NCBI RefSeq assembly: GCF_007558825.1
Contig: NZ_VLTK01000005.1
Location: 124,001-188,000 of the forward strand
Length of the DNA stretch: 64,000 nucleotides
From: Brevibacterium aurantiacum
GTDB taxonomy: Bacteria; Actinomycetota; Actinomycetes; Actinomycetales; Brevibacteriaceae
Direction of reading: 5' to 3'
Part shown: piece after piece, positions 33,779 to 42,887 of the stretch
Layout of the letters: each line of letters begins with the position of its first letter
How positions within the stretch are numbered: the first letter of the stretch is position 1
The notes under the pieces: generated by a model
The model's database searches: none
What the model was told of the DNA's origin: nothing
The model's input: the letters and a program-made list of their open reading frames with translations, nothing else
Made by a program: the position numbers and the translations under genes

Positions 33779-34738
33779 GTGACCCAACCGATGACCATCG
33801 CCGAGGTGGTGTCCGGCTATGCCGACCACCTGAGATCACGCGACGTCTCCGCCCACACCTCGCGGGCCTACATTTCGGATGTCACAGACTTCTTCGACCA
33901 CGCGGCCCACTCACCGGCTGCCCGCACCCGAGCGGACACCTCCGAACCCAGTGTTGGCGACATCGATCTCAACGACCTGCGTTCGTGGCTGATCACCCTC
34001 GACGATGCCGGAGCGGCGAAGTCGACCGTGGCCCGGAAGATCGCAGCCGTGAAGTCCTTCTTCGCCTACTGCGTGAACCACCAGGGACTGACGAACAATC
34101 CGGCGGCGCGGCTGCGGACTCCTAAGAAGGACTCTCGTCTTCCCACCGTCCTCAAACCTCAGCAGGCTGCCGATCTTGTGTCCCGGGAGCGTACTGCTCA
34201 CAGCGAGGCCGACGGCAGCGATCCCATTGACGCAGCCAAGTGGGCCAGGGATGCAGCCATCCTGGAGATGCTCTACGCCACGGCAGTGCGAGTATCGGAA
34301 CTGACCGGGCTGAACCGCAGCGACGTTGACCATCAGCGCTCGATGATCACTGTCCTGGGCAAGGGGAACAAGGAACGACGCGTCCCCTTCGGCAAACCCG
34401 CCCAGTCGGCATTGCAGCGATGGCTGGCACTGCGGGAGACCTTGGTCTCGAACGCCAGCGGTGATGCGCTCTTCCTTGGCGTGAGAGGCGGACGAATCGG
34501 AGCCAGACAGGTCAGGGAACTCGTTCATCGGTACGGCTCCGATGATCCCAGCGCACCCGATATCGGCCCGCACGGGCTGCGGCACTCGGCGGCTACGCAC
34601 ATGCTCGACGGGGGAGCGGACCTGCGACAGATCCAGGAGCTGCTGGGGCACTCGACGATGAGCAGCACGCAGATCTACACCCACGTCTCGATGCAGCGAT
34701 TGCAGGAGACCTATCGGCAGGCACACCCCCGGGCCTGA
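33779..34738 (+). CDS. xerC: Tyrosine recombinase XerC
   Basis: A 319-residue site-specific recombinase resolving chromosome dimers at dif with XerD. The SAM-like N-domain (~1-110) is followed by the catalytic domain with Arg171 (ATAVRVSEL), Lys195 (GKGNKER), His265 and Arg268 (PHGLRHS), His291 (LLGHSTMSS) and nucleophile Tyr300. All are present. A hydrophilic insertion (~138-152) sits in the linker. The start is GTG 33779, and the context dprA-xerC is the normal housekeeping locus. It is not adjacent to any island and is not a phage integrase. Confidence 0.95.
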   Translation: MTQPMTIAEVVSGYADHLRSRDVSAHTSRAYISDVTDFFDHAAHSPAARTRADTSEPSVGDIDLNDLRSWLITLDDAGAAKSTVARKIAAVKSFFAYCVNHQGLTNNPAARLRTPKKDSRLPTVLKPQQAADLVSRERTAHSEADGSDPIDAAKWARDAAILEMLYATAVRVSELTGLNRSDVDHQRSMITVLGKGNKERRVPFGKPAQSALQRWLALRETLVSNASGDALFLGVRGGRIGARQVRELVHRYGSDDPSAPDIGPHGLRHSAATHMLDGGADLRQIQELLGHSTMSSTQIYTHVSMQRLQETYRQAHPRA

Positions 34739-34756
34739 TCACACTCCCTGGGGGCT

Positions 34757-35797
34757 TCACTTTCGGAATTCCCAGTGCCACGGCTCAGGCAGCGAACCGC
34801 TCTGGCGGGCCCAACCGGGATGGATCCATCCGAACTTCGGTGCGTTGGCACGCATCCACTGGTGCTCGGCGGTGCCGAACGAATTGATTCCGCCTCCTAA
34901 GTCGACGGCCAGCGCCCAACCGTGATTCGAGGTTCCGGGAGTCGCTGCCATCCGACCCTTGCGCCTCTTCAGGATGACCTGCGTGTCATAGTCACGGTAG
35001 GCATCCGTCACGGAGATCGGAGTCGAGAATCTGGCTTCATAGGCGTGGGACATCCGGTCGAACGCCGCTTGGGCATCGCAGCGCAGCATCTGTCCGAGTG
35101 CCGACTCCAATACGCACATTGCAGCGGCGGGGATTCGACCATTGCGATGTCCACCCCAGGCACCTGCTCCTGATGTCGTGGAATCTCCGGTGTGTTCCTC
35201 TGCCGGTCTGCGTGACAGCGGCAGGAGGATCGACTGCTCCTGCCCGAAGAAGCCTGTCGGGTCGATGTATTTCTTCACACCTGCGGACTTCCAGACACCG
35301 ATGTGCAGGCAGGATTCGTCGCAGTGACCGCCTTCGGCAACCGTTGCTATCTCCGCACCGGCGGGAAACGCCTCACCCATCTCAAGCGCCGAATCAGCCG
35401 GTTGGAAAGAGATGACGTATCCGGAGTCCGTCTCGATGCTCATGGTCGCGGTGCCAGCCACAGAGCCACGGAAGCGAATGGTGCCTGCAGCGGGCGCACG
35501 CACCGGCTCACCCCTGACCGTGAGCACATCGATGCCACGGTGTCCCTTCAGCCATGCCTCTGAAGGTGGATCGAAAGCCTCGGTGATCTCCATCGCAGGG
35601 ACTGGTGAGACCCACGTCGGCTGAGCGTCGGACGCTGGTTCGGCAGCTGCCGTCCGGACCGGTGCCCCCGCCTCGGCGAAGGTGAGGGCCACGACCATCA
35701 GAGTCATTGCCGCAATGAGACGCAGCCGCGACGATGCCGGTCGTGCTCGAGCCGAGGTGGAACGGACGGTGTGAGGCGAATCGACGAAGAAGTCCAT
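34757..35797 (-). CDS. Secreted M23-M15 fusion: LytM-like domain plus D-Ala-D-Ala carboxypeptidase (VanY)
   Basis: A 346-residue exported protein. Residues 1-52 hold a basic start and a hydrophobic signal sequence. An M23 peptidase-like domain (~65-185) keeps HxxxD (His86, Asp90 in GHRGID), but the expected HxH reads Cys163-Leu-His165, so zinc binding is probably impaired. After a Ser/Gly/Pro linker, residues ~225-346 form an M15 VanY-type domain with SNHGWALAVD (His292, Asp299) and EPWHWE (Glu338, His341), apparently intact. Together these suggest peptidoglycan remodelling outside the membrane. It is convergent with xerC and divergent from the rpsB operon. Confidence 0.88.
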   Translation of the reverse strand: MDFFVDSPHTVRSTSARARPASSRLRLIAAMTLMVVALTFAEAGAPVRTAAAEPASDAQPTWVSPVPAMEITEAFDPPSEAWLKGHRGIDVLTVRGEPVRAPAAGTIRFRGSVAGTATMSIETDSGYVISFQPADSALEMGEAFPAGAEIATVAEGGHCDESCLHIGVWKSAGVKKYIDPTGFFGQEQSILLPLSRRPAEEHTGDSTTSGAGAWGGHRNGRIPAAAMCVLESALGQMLRCDAQAAFDRMSHAYEARFSTPISVTDAYRDYDTQVILKRRKGRMAATPGTSNHGWALAVDLGGGINSFGTAEHQWMRANAPKFGWIHPGWARQSGSLPEPWHWEFRK

Positions 35798-36361
35798 GAA
35801 CCCATGGAAGCCCGGTCGCTACGAGATGTCAGGCGCACGGACAGCGCCTGTGGATGACCCGCTGACGTGCACAGGTGAAACGAACACAAGTGGAGTGTCG
35901 ATCCACAGAAGACAACGAAAGAGTGACCAAGCGCAGCCCTTGATCAGACAGGTGCGGAGGTGCTGAACCTGAACCGCCGGGCGTACCTTCAGCACAGATG
36001 AACCAAGGTGGGCCCAAGTTATCCACACCTCAGCGGACACGAGTCGTGCGAAATCTCCTCCGCAGAGCGAGTCAAATGCCGCGCAGTCTGTGATGCAGCC
36101 CATTCCTCAGGTGCAGGATCGATTGGAAAAGCCTTGGGGAACAGGGATAGGATGGCCTCAGCAGAAGCGTGTCTTCTGACTACGCGTATTCGATTTCTTC
36201 TCCATCCCATGGTGCAAATAGTCCGCGAGGGCGAATTTGTGGGGCGGATGAACCGAATACCAGGAATCAACCGAAAAGGTCACTGTTGCCGACGGCTCAA
36301 AGCCGGCGGAAAACACTGACGTAAAAGCGCCTTCGGGCGCGAGAGAAAGGAGGGCGTCGGC
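35798..36361 (+). promoter_or_regulatory. 564-base non-coding region with rpsB leader
   Basis: No convincing gene. It carries a perfect DnaA box TTATCCACA (36019-36027) and two near matches (TGTGGATGA at 35849-35857, CGATCCACA near 35900). Candidate promoter elements for rpsB are TTGGAA (36123) and TAGGAT (36148-36153), although their 19-base spacing is long. A GCGCC-TTCG-GGCGC hairpin (36327-36340) lies just before the rpsB ribosome site AAAGGAGG. The long leader and hairpin suggest S2-dependent translational control; this is inference. Confidence 0.5.
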
Positions 36362-37306
36362 ATGGCCGTCGTCACCATCCGCCAGCTGCTCGACAGCGGC
36401 GTTCACTTTGGACACCAGACCCGTCGTTGGAACCCGAAGATGAAGCGATTCATCTTCACCGAGCGCAACGGCATCTACATCATCGACCTGCAGAAGTCGC
36501 TGGGCTACATCGATTCTGCATTCGAATTCGTCAAGGAGACCGTGACCCACGGTGGGTCGATCCTCTTCGTCGGCACCAAGAAGCAGGCACAGGAATCGAT
36601 CGCCGAACAGGCCAAGCGCGTGGGACAGCCCTACGTCAACCAGCGTTGGCTCGGCGGTATGCTCACCAACTTCCAGACCATCTCGCTGCGCCTGCGCCGC
36701 CTGAAGGAACTCGAAGAGATCGACTTCGATGACGTTGCAGGTTCTTCGCACACCAAGAAGGAACTGCTCATTCTCCGTCGCGAGAAGGACAAGCTGGAGA
36801 AGACCCTCGGCGGTATCCGCGACATGCAGCGGACCCCTTCGGCTGTCTGGATCGTTGACACCAAGAAGGAACACCTTGCTGTCGACGAAGCACGCAAGCT
36901 GGGCATCCCGGTCATCGCGATCCTCGACACCAACTGCGACCCTGACGACGTCAACTACCCGATCCCGGGCAACGACGACGCCATCCGCTCGGTGTCCCTG
37001 CTGACCCGCGTGATCGCCGACGCAGTGGCAGAGGGCCTCATCGCCCGCCACTCCTCGGACGACGACAGCGGAGAGAAGAACGTCTCGGCCGTCGAACCGA
37101 TGCCTGAGTGGGAACGCGAGCTGCTCGAGGGCAACGCTCCAGCCTCAGAGGAAGCCGCTGCTCCAGCTGCCGACGCTGCCGCTCCGGCCGCAGACGCCGC
37201 TGCTGAGAAGCCTGCTGCCGAAGAAGCCTCTGCACCTGCTGCCGAAGCAACGGAAGAGCCCGCCGCAGAAGCTGCAGCGGACTCCACCGAGTCGACAGAG
37301 TCCTGA
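36362..37306 (+). CDS. rpsB: 30S ribosomal protein S2
   Basis: A 314-residue S2 with the family N-terminus [52 protein letters not shown] and the closing RLIARH-like segment follow. The last ~60 residues are an acidic Ala/Glu/Pro-rich tail ([15 protein letters not shown]) that lies beyond the normal ~255-residue core and is common in actinobacteria. Ribosome site AAAGGAGG 7 bases upstream. Followed after 34 bases by tsf. Confidence 0.98.
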   Translation: MAVVTIRQLLDSGVHFGHQTRRWNPKMKRFIFTERNGIYIIDLQKSLGYIDSAFEFVKETVTHGGSILFVGTKKQAQESIAEQAKRVGQPYVNQRWLGGMLTNFQTISLRLRRLKELEEIDFDDVAGSSHTKKELLILRREKDKLEKTLGGIRDMQRTPSAVWIVDTKKEHLAVDEARKLGIPVIAILDTNCDPDDVNYPIPGNDDAIRSVSLLTRVIADAVAEGLIARHSSDDDSGEKNVSAVEPMPEWERELLEGNAPASEEAAAPAADAAAPAADAAAEKPAAEEASAPAAEATEEPAAEAAADSTESTES

Positions 37307-37340
37307 TTTCCTTTAACTCCACCAACTTTTAGGAGAAAGA

Positions 37341-38168
37341 ATGGCAAACTACACTGCCGCTGATATCAAGGCATTGCGCGAGAAGACCGGCGCCGGAATG
37401 ATGGATGTCAAGAAGGCTCTTGACGAAGCTGACGGCGATCAGTCGAAGGCCATTGAATTCCTCCGTGTGAAGGGCCTCAAGGGCGCCACCAAGCGTGAAG
37501 GTCGCTCCACCTCCGACGGTCTCGTGGCCACACAGATCGACGGTGGCGTCGGAACGATGATCGAGCTCAACTCGGAGACCGACTTCGTTGCGAAGTCCGA
37601 TCCCTTCGTTGCACTCGCCGAGGAAGTTCTGGCCCTGGCCGTTGCTGAGAACGCTGATTCGGCCGAAGCTGTTCTCGCGTCCACGAAGGACGGCAAGCCC
37701 GTCTCGGAGTTCATCACCGAAAGCGGTGCGACTCTGGGCGAGAAGGTTGCCCTTCGTCGCGTCGGACGTCTCGAAGGCGCAAGCGTCGAGTCCTACCTGC
37801 ACCGCACGAACAAGGACCTGCCCCCTCAGGTGGGCGTCCTGCTGGCATACGAAGGTGACGACGCATCTGTCGCACACGATGTCGCCGTGCACATCGCAGC
37901 GATGAGCCCGAAGTACTTCTCCCGTGACGAGGTCCCCGCCGAGCTCGTGGAGAACGAACGTCGCATCGCGGAAGACACCGCGAAGAACGAAGGCAAGCCT
38001 GAGAAGGCTCTGCCCAAGATCATCGAAGGCCGCGTCAACGGCTTCTTCAAGGAGAACTGCCTGCTCGACCAGGGATTCGCCAAGGATCCCAAGCAGTCCG
38101 TGAGCAAGGTCCTCGAAGCTGCCGGTGTCAAGGCCACCGGATTCCTGCGTTTCCGCGTCGGAGCCTGA
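37341..38168 (+). CDS. tsf: Elongation factor Ts
   Basis: A 275-residue guanine-nucleotide exchange factor for EF-Tu. The UBA-like N-terminus (ALREKTGAGMMDVKKALDEA) precedes the core with MIELNSETDFVAKSDPF (TDFV motif) and a dimerisation region. ATG 37341 has AGGAG upstream. Cotranscribed with rpsB. Two hairpins and a T-run end the transcript before pyrH. Confidence 0.98.
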   Translation: MANYTAADIKALREKTGAGMMDVKKALDEADGDQSKAIEFLRVKGLKGATKREGRSTSDGLVATQIDGGVGTMIELNSETDFVAKSDPFVALAEEVLALAVAENADSAEAVLASTKDGKPVSEFITESGATLGEKVALRRVGRLEGASVESYLHRTNKDLPPQVGVLLAYEGDDASVAHDVAVHIAAMSPKYFSRDEVPAELVENERRIAEDTAKNEGKPEKALPKIIEGRVNGFFKENCLLDQGFAKDPKQSVSKVLEAAGVKATGFLRFRVGA

Positions 38169-38177
38169 AGCACCATT

Positions 38178-38280
38178 GACTGTTGGGCGAGTCGTTTCCG
38201 ACCCGCCCAACAGTCGTCTCGCTTGAGAGTGAACTCATAAGCGGCTGACGGGGTCGGACCAATCGGTCCGGCCCCGTTTT
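38178..38280 (+). terminator. Double terminator after tsf
   Basis: A first stem (GACTGTTGGGCG 38178-38189 with CGCCCAACAGTC 38204-38215) is followed by a second (ACGGGGTCGGACC 38248-38260 with 38264-38276, one G-T pair) directly before TTTTC. The second is a textbook intrinsic terminator. TACACT at about 38285 immediately after may be the pyrH -10. Confidence 0.85.
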
Positions 38281-38341
38281 CGCTACACTGACACCGACGA
38301 CACATCCGGGCTCTTACCTGCCCAGACGGAAGAAGGACTAA

Positions 38342-39094
38342 ATGACATCCACCCCGGTTCACGAATCCAGCTACGCCAGCAGACCAGTCCGCACTCATCG
38401 CCGCCGTGTGCTCCTCAAACTCTCGGGTGAGGTGTTCGGTGGAGGCAAGATCGGAGTCGATCCCGATGTCGTCGCCGCTGTCGCCAGGGAAGTCGCCCCC
38501 ACCGTCGATGAGGTGGAGGTCAGCATCGTCGTCGGCGGCGGAAACTTCTTCCGCGGAGCAGAGCTGTCCCAGCGGGGCATGGACCGCACGCGCGCCGACT
38601 ACATGGGCATGCTCGGCACCGTGATGAACTGTCTGGCCCTGCAGGACTTCCTCGAACAGACCGGCGTCGATACCCGGGTTCAGACCGCGATCCCCATGTC
38701 CCAGGTCGCCGAGTCCTACATTCCGCGCCGGGCCATGCGCCACATGGAGAAGAACAGAGTCGTCATCTTCGGCGCCGGAGCCGGACTGCCGTACTTCTCC
38801 ACCGACACCGTTGCCGCGCAGCGTGCGCTGGAAATCCACGCCGACGAAGTCCTCATCGCCAAGAACGGCGTCGACGGCGTCTACACCGCGGACCCGAACA
38901 TCGACCCCACCGCAGAGAAGATCAGCGAGATCACCTACCAGGAGGCGCTGCAGAAGGGCCTCAAGGTCGTTGACGCAACCGCATTCTCCCTGTGCATGGA
39001 CAACAAGCTGCCGATGCACGTCTTCGGCATGGAAGGCGAAGGCAATCTGCGCAAGGCAATTGTCGGCGACAAGATCGGCACCGTAGTCAAATAA
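38342..39094 (+). CDS. pyrH: Uridylate kinase
   Basis: A 250-residue UMP kinase of the amino-acid-kinase fold, providing UDP for all pyrimidine nucleotides. [10 protein letters not shown] near residue 23, [10 protein letters not shown], and [12 protein letters not shown] are characteristic. It has a ~15-residue hydrophilic N-terminal extension before [15 protein letters not shown] 38342 has GAAGAAGGA upstream. It has its own promoter, separated from tsf by the terminator. Confidence 0.97.
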   Translation: MTSTPVHESSYASRPVRTHRRRVLLKLSGEVFGGGKIGVDPDVVAAVAREVAPTVDEVEVSIVVGGGNFFRGAELSQRGMDRTRADYMGMLGTVMNCLALQDFLEQTGVDTRVQTAIPMSQVAESYIPRRAMRHMEKNRVVIFGAGAGLPYFSTDTVAAQRALEIHADEVLIAKNGVDGVYTADPNIDPTAEKISEITYQEALQKGLKVVDATAFSLCMDNKLPMHVFGMEGEGNLRKAIVGDKIGTVVK

Positions 39095-39097
39095 AGC

Positions 39098-39118
39098 CCC
39101 AGGGCGCATTGCCCTGGG
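39098..39118 (+). terminator. Weak hairpin after pyrH
   Basis: CCCAGGGC (39098-39105) pairs with GCCCTGGG (39111-39118) around a five-base loop, starting three bases past the pyrH stop. There is no T-run. Confidence 0.42.
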
Positions 39119-39204
39119 TACTCAGCGCCTCGAAACACCTCCTCAGACGAAATCCAGGACTCTCCCTGGACCAATCGAGTGCGGCATTCGTGAGCTATGA
39201 CCCA

Positions 39205-39210
39205 TAGAAT
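39205..39210 (+). promoter_or_regulatory. -10 element for frr-cdsA
   Basis: TAGAAT 36 bases before the frr start matches the hexamer at three other loci in this window. No strong -35 is visible at the expected distance. Confidence 0.45.
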
Positions 39211-39245
39211 GAACCCAAAGCTCCCATCGACGGAAAGAGTGAGTC

Positions 39246-39803
39246 GTGATTGAAGAAACACTGGCAGAGGCCAGAGAGAAGATGGACAAGGCCGTGGAAT
39301 TCACACAGGAGGACTTCTCGTCCATCCGCACCGGCCGCGCCAATCCCGCGCTGTTCGCTTCCATCGAGATCGAATACTATGGTGCGCCGACACCGTTGCA
39401 GCAGCTGGCCTCGTTCCAGACTCCGGAAGCCCGCACTATCCTCGTGACTCCCTACGACCGTGGAGCGCTGGGCGACATTGAGACTGCTCTGCGCAACTCG
39501 GACATCGGCGCCAACCCCGCCAACGACGGCAACGTCATCCGAGTGGTGCTCCCGGAACTGACCGAGGAACGCCGCAAGGAATACGTGAAGATCGTCAAGG
39601 GCAAGGCCGAAGACGGCAAAGTGTCGATTCGCAACATTCGTCGTCACGCCAAGGAAACCCTGGAGCGGATCAAGAAGGACGGCGACGCCGGTGAAGACGA
39701 AGTCGCACGCGGAATCTCCGAACTCGACGATCTGACGAAGAGCAAGGTCGACAGTGTCGACAAGCTTCTCTCTCAGAAGGAAGCTGAGCTCCTCGAGGTC
39801 TGA
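39246..39803 (+). CDS. frr: Ribosome recycling factor
   Basis: A 185-residue factor that, with EF-G, splits post-termination ribosomes. It has the typical three-helix bundle sequence: [51 protein letters not shown]. The start is GTG 39246 with GGAAAGAG upstream. The stop TGA overlaps the cdsA ATG (TGATG). Confidence 0.97.
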   Translation: MIEETLAEAREKMDKAVEFTQEDFSSIRTGRANPALFASIEIEYYGAPTPLQQLASFQTPEARTILVTPYDRGALGDIETALRNSDIGANPANDGNVIRVVLPELTEERRKEYVKIVKGKAEDGKVSIRNIRRHAKETLERIKKDGDAGEDEVARGISELDDLTKSKVDSVDKLLSQKEAELLEV

Positions 39804-40825
39804 TGATTTCGTTGACTGGGCCAGACAATCCAGCATCAGATCCGGCTCCCCTCGGGGAGCCGGATCCGGTTCCGCATCCGTCAGGGCCTGACACCCCGTT
39901 CCCGAAGCGCAGGGACCTGCGCAACTCCGGCAAGGACTACTCACCGGAAGATCCGGAGACCAACCCGGCCGCGGAGACCGGGCAGGATATCCCCGAGGTG
40001 GCAGAGAAGGACTACGGCAAGGCCGGACGGAACCTGCCGGCTGCGATCGGCATCGGGCTGCTCATCGGCGGAGTCGTCCTGGTCTCCCTCATCGTCTTCC
40101 CGATCTCCTTCCTCTTCATCATCCTCATCGCCATCGTCGCCGCGATGTGGGAGCTGGCCAACGCGCTGTCGCGTTCTGGATCACTCGTGTCGCGGATACC
40201 GACCATGGTCTCAGCCGCCTGCATGGTGCTCGCGACCTTCGTCGGCGGCCGTGAGGCACTGTGGGTGACCTTCGCCGCCAGCGCCGGGGCGGTCATGCTC
40301 TTCACCATGGTCGAGCGACGCAAGAACGCGGTCAAAGATGTTTCGCTGTCCCTGTTCGCGCTGACCTATGTCGGACTCATGGCCTGCTTCGTCGTGTATC
40401 TGCTGACCCAACCCGACGGCAATCTCTACGTCATCCTGTTCCTCGCCAGCGTGGTGGCCTCGGACACCGGCGGCTACGTCTTCGGCGTCCTCTGGGGCAA
40501 ACATCCAATCGCCCCGAGGATCTCCCCGAAGAAGTCGTGGGAGGGCTACATCGGCTCGGTGGTCTTCGCCGCAGCAGTCGCGACGACCCTGGCTGTGACT
40601 CTCTTCGATGCTCCATTCTGGACCGGACTGGTCTTCGGCGTCGTCATCCCAGCCTTCGCCACGCTCGGCGACTTCAGCGAATCGATGATCAAACGCGACC
40701 TCGACCTCAAGGACATGGGAACTCTGCTGCCAGGACACGGCGGCGTGATGGACCGACTCGATTCGATCCTGCCCACCGCCCCGGTTGCTCTGGTGATGTT
40801 CTCGGTTCTGCCCGGCTATCTCTGA
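39803..40825 (+). CDS. cdsA: Phosphatidate cytidylyltransferase
   Basis: A 340-residue membrane enzyme making CDP-diacylglycerol for phospholipid synthesis. A ~75-residue soluble N-terminus rich in Pro, Asp and Glu precedes about eight spans. The family signature is intact near the C-terminus (SDTGGYVFG, SPKKSWEG, LGDFSESMIKRDLDLKD, LPGHGGVMDRLDS). Start ATG 39803 overlaps the frr stop. A 13+13-base inverted repeat lies at codons 13-22, the fourth such in-gene palindrome in the window. Confidence 0.95.
   Translation: MISLTGPDNPASDPAPLGEPDPVPHPSGPDTPFPKRRDLRNSGKDYSPEDPETNPAAETGQDIPEVAEKDYGKAGRNLPAAIGIGLLIGGVVLVSLIVFPISFLFIILIAIVAAMWELANALSRSGSLVSRIPTMVSAACMVLATFVGGREALWVTFAASAGAVMLFTMVERRKNAVKDVSLSLFALTYVGLMACFVVYLLTQPDGNLYVILFLASVVASDTGGYVFGVLWGKHPIAPRISPKKSWEGYIGSVVFAAAVATTLAVTLFDAPFWTGLVFGVVIPAFATLGDFSESMIKRDLDLKDMGTLLPGHGGVMDRLDSILPTAPVALVMFSVLPGYL
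39839..39866 (+). repeat. Inverted repeat inside the cdsA 5' coding region
   Basis: GATCCGGCTCCCC (39839-39851) is complementary to GGGGAGCCGGATC (39854-39866) with only two bases between. In RNA a 12-bp stem with a four-base CTCG loop would form. It is located 36-63 bases after the cdsA start codon and just downstream of frr. No T-run follows. Confidence 0.8.
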
Positions 40826-40936
40826 TCCGCCTCGGTCCGACTCGTACTGGCGCCTCTCACACGCCGATGGCTCTCACTCATCCGCCGTGGCGGCGCACAC
40901 ACCCCATGAGAATTGCTCTCATGAGACAATGGACGA

Positions 40937-42244
40937 GTGAGTTCTCAAGCAGGTAACAGGCAGACCCGGCCCGTCGTCGAACACGCAGACGGCACGACGT
41001 CGAAGACACCGACGCGTGATGGCCGTCCGCTGCTCAATTTCAAATCTCCGCGAGCCAGTCAGCCGAAGCAGCATCTGGCCGACATGACGATGGACGAACG
41101 CATCGACGCGGTCAAGGAGATGGGACTGCCCGCCTTTCGCGCGAAGCAGATCTCGACCCACTACTTCTCGCACTACCAGACCGACGTCGAGTCCATGACG
41201 GACCTGCCCAAAGATCTGCGGGCGGACCTGCAGGAACGGTTCTTCCCCCACCTCCTGACCGAGGTTCGTCGACTGCGAACCGAGAACGGCGACACGATCA
41301 AATTCCTGTGGCGCCTCTACGACGGCGCGCTCGTCGAGTCGGTGCTGATGCGCTATCGCAACCGCGTCACCCTGTGCGTCTCCAGCCAGTGTGGCTGCGG
41401 CATGAACTGTCCCTTCTGCGCGACAGGGCAGCAGGGTCTGACACGCAATATGTCCGCGGCCGAGATCGTCGAACAGGTCATCCGCGCCAACCAGGTCATC
41501 GCCGCCGGCGAACTCGCACCGGCACCCTCAGGCGACATGCCGGCGGAGGGGGAGACAGCGCTCGGTGCCGAATCTGATGAGGACCAAGGTGAGACCTCTG
41601 AGGCCACGGTCGACGCATCGGGCACGACCACCTCGGCGACGGGACCCGAGCGGGTCTCCAATATCGTGTTCATGGGAATGGGCGAGCCCCTGGCCAACTA
41701 CAAGCGAGTGATGAACGCGGTGCGTCGGTTCGTCGAGCCCGCACCGCAGGGATTGGGAATGTCGGCCCGCCGAATCACCATCTCCACCGTCGGTCTGGTC
41801 CCGGGCATCAACAAGCTCGCGGCCGAGGACATCCCCGTCACCTTCGCCCTCAGCCTCCACGCACCCGATGATGAGCTGCGCGATGAGATGATCCCGGTCA
41901 ACACCAGGTGGAAGGCCGATGAGGCCATCGACGCCGCGTACAACTACTATCAGGTGACGGGACGTCGGGTGAGCATCGAATACGCGCTCATCAAGGACAT
42001 GAACGATCACCCCTGGCGTGCAGAGCTGCTGGCGAAGAAGCTCAACGCTCGCGGTCGCGGCTGGGTCCACGTCAATCCGATCCCGCTCAACCCGACTCCC
42101 GGCTCCGTGTGGACCGCGTCGGAGCCGGAGGTGGCAGACGAATTCGTGCGCAGACTCATCGACCAGGGGATCCCGACGACCATCCGTGATACCCGCGGAT
42201 CGGACATCGACGGAGCCTGCGGACAGCTCGCTGCCGCCGACTGA
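40937..42244 (+). CDS. rlmN: 23S rRNA/tRNA adenine-C2 methyltransferase RlmN
   Basis: A 435-residue radical-SAM enzyme methylating A2503 of 23S rRNA and A37 of some tRNAs. The [4Fe-4S] cysteines are Cys154, Cys158 and Cys161 (CGMNCPFC). The methyl-carrying C-terminal cysteine is Cys428 in DIDGACGQL. A 45-residue acidic/Thr-rich insertion (about 194-238) sits between the cluster loop and FMGMGEPL. Start GTG 40937; a GACAAT hexamer exactly six bases upstream hints at a leaderless message. Length above the usual 350-380 is due to the insertion and N-terminal tail. Confidence 0.96.
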   Translation: MSSQAGNRQTRPVVEHADGTTSKTPTRDGRPLLNFKSPRASQPKQHLADMTMDERIDAVKEMGLPAFRAKQISTHYFSHYQTDVESMTDLPKDLRADLQERFFPHLLTEVRRLRTENGDTIKFLWRLYDGALVESVLMRYRNRVTLCVSSQCGCGMNCPFCATGQQGLTRNMSAAEIVEQVIRANQVIAAGELAPAPSGDMPAEGETALGAESDEDQGETSEATVDASGTTTSATGPERVSNIVFMGMGEPLANYKRVMNAVRRFVEPAPQGLGMSARRITISTVGLVPGINKLAAEDIPVTFALSLHAPDDELRDEMIPVNTRWKADEAIDAAYNYYQVTGRRVSIEYALIKDMNDHPWRAELLAKKLNARGRGWVHVNPIPLNPTPGSVWTASEPEVADEFVRRLIDQGIPTTIRDTRGSDIDGACGQLAAAD

Positions 42245-42326
42245 GAACTCGCGAACACGCATTTTCCGCGTCCGCCATTTATTATGGTGGAAATGACCAT
42301 TACGGCGATTCGCTTCTGGAGGCAAC

Positions 42327-42887
42327 ATGGCGGACACGACTTTCCCCCGAATGTCCGGATGGAAGAACGGCTACGACCCGAAACAGGTCGACAGCTTCTT
42401 CAAACGTGCGCGTGAATCCTTCGAACGTCCCACCCCACAGCCCGGCGACCTCGACTCCAGGGCGGTGCGCACAGTCGGTTTCGATCTGGTGCGCAAGGGA
42501 TACCACGTCGCCGTCGTCGATGCCGCACTCGACCGACTCGAAGACGCCTTCGCCAAACAGGCACGTGACCGCCTCATCGCACAGTCGGGCCAAGATGCCT
42601 GGGTATCCGAACTGACACGTGTGGCCTCGTCGCTGCGGGGCCGCCTGGTCCGCGAACCCGGCGAGCATTTCGACAATCCGGCCCCCGGCGTCATCGGCTA
42701 CGACATCGAACAGGTCGATGACATGTGCGAGAAGGTCAATGCCTACTTCACGCAGGGTGTCGCGATGAGCGTCGACCAGGTTCGCCGTGTCCTGTTCAAG
42801 ACGGCCAAGGGCAACAAGGCCTACGACGAGGACCAAGTCGATGCCTTCATCGACCGAGTCGTCGAAGTGATGGCCTCCGTTGACTGA
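42327..42887 (+). CDS. DivIVA/DivI1A-domain repeat protein
   Basis: A 186-residue protein with repeated DivI1A-type segments of the form GYDxxQVDxFxxxA at about residues 14-30 (NGYDPKQVDSFFKRA), 124-140 (GYDIEQVDDMCEKV) and 165-181 (AYDEDQVDAFIDRV), plus a diverged one at 50-75. No long coiled coil follows, so it is not the full pole-organising DivIVA/Wag31 but one of the short actinobacterial relatives. The location after rlmN and near dxr is conserved in actinobacteria. TATTAT at 42280-42285 may be its -10. Confidence 0.88.
   Translation: MADTTFPRMSGWKNGYDPKQVDSFFKRARESFERPTPQPGDLDSRAVRTVGFDLVRKGYHVAVVDAALDRLEDAFAKQARDRLIAQSGQDAWVSELTRVASSLRGRLVREPGEHFDNPAPGVIGYDIEQVDDMCEKVNAYFTQGVAMSVDQVRRVLFKTAKGNKAYDEDQVDAFIDRVVEVMASVD

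Noticed and set aside
33779..34738. Tyrosine recombinase as the integrase of an island
   Set aside because: The gene is in the standard comM-dprA-xerC locus with XerC features. No attachment repeats or phage genes surround it.
35849..36027. DnaA-box cluster as a replication origin
   Set aside because: No dnaA, dnaN or gyrase genes and no AT-rich unwinding stretch. Only one perfect box is present.
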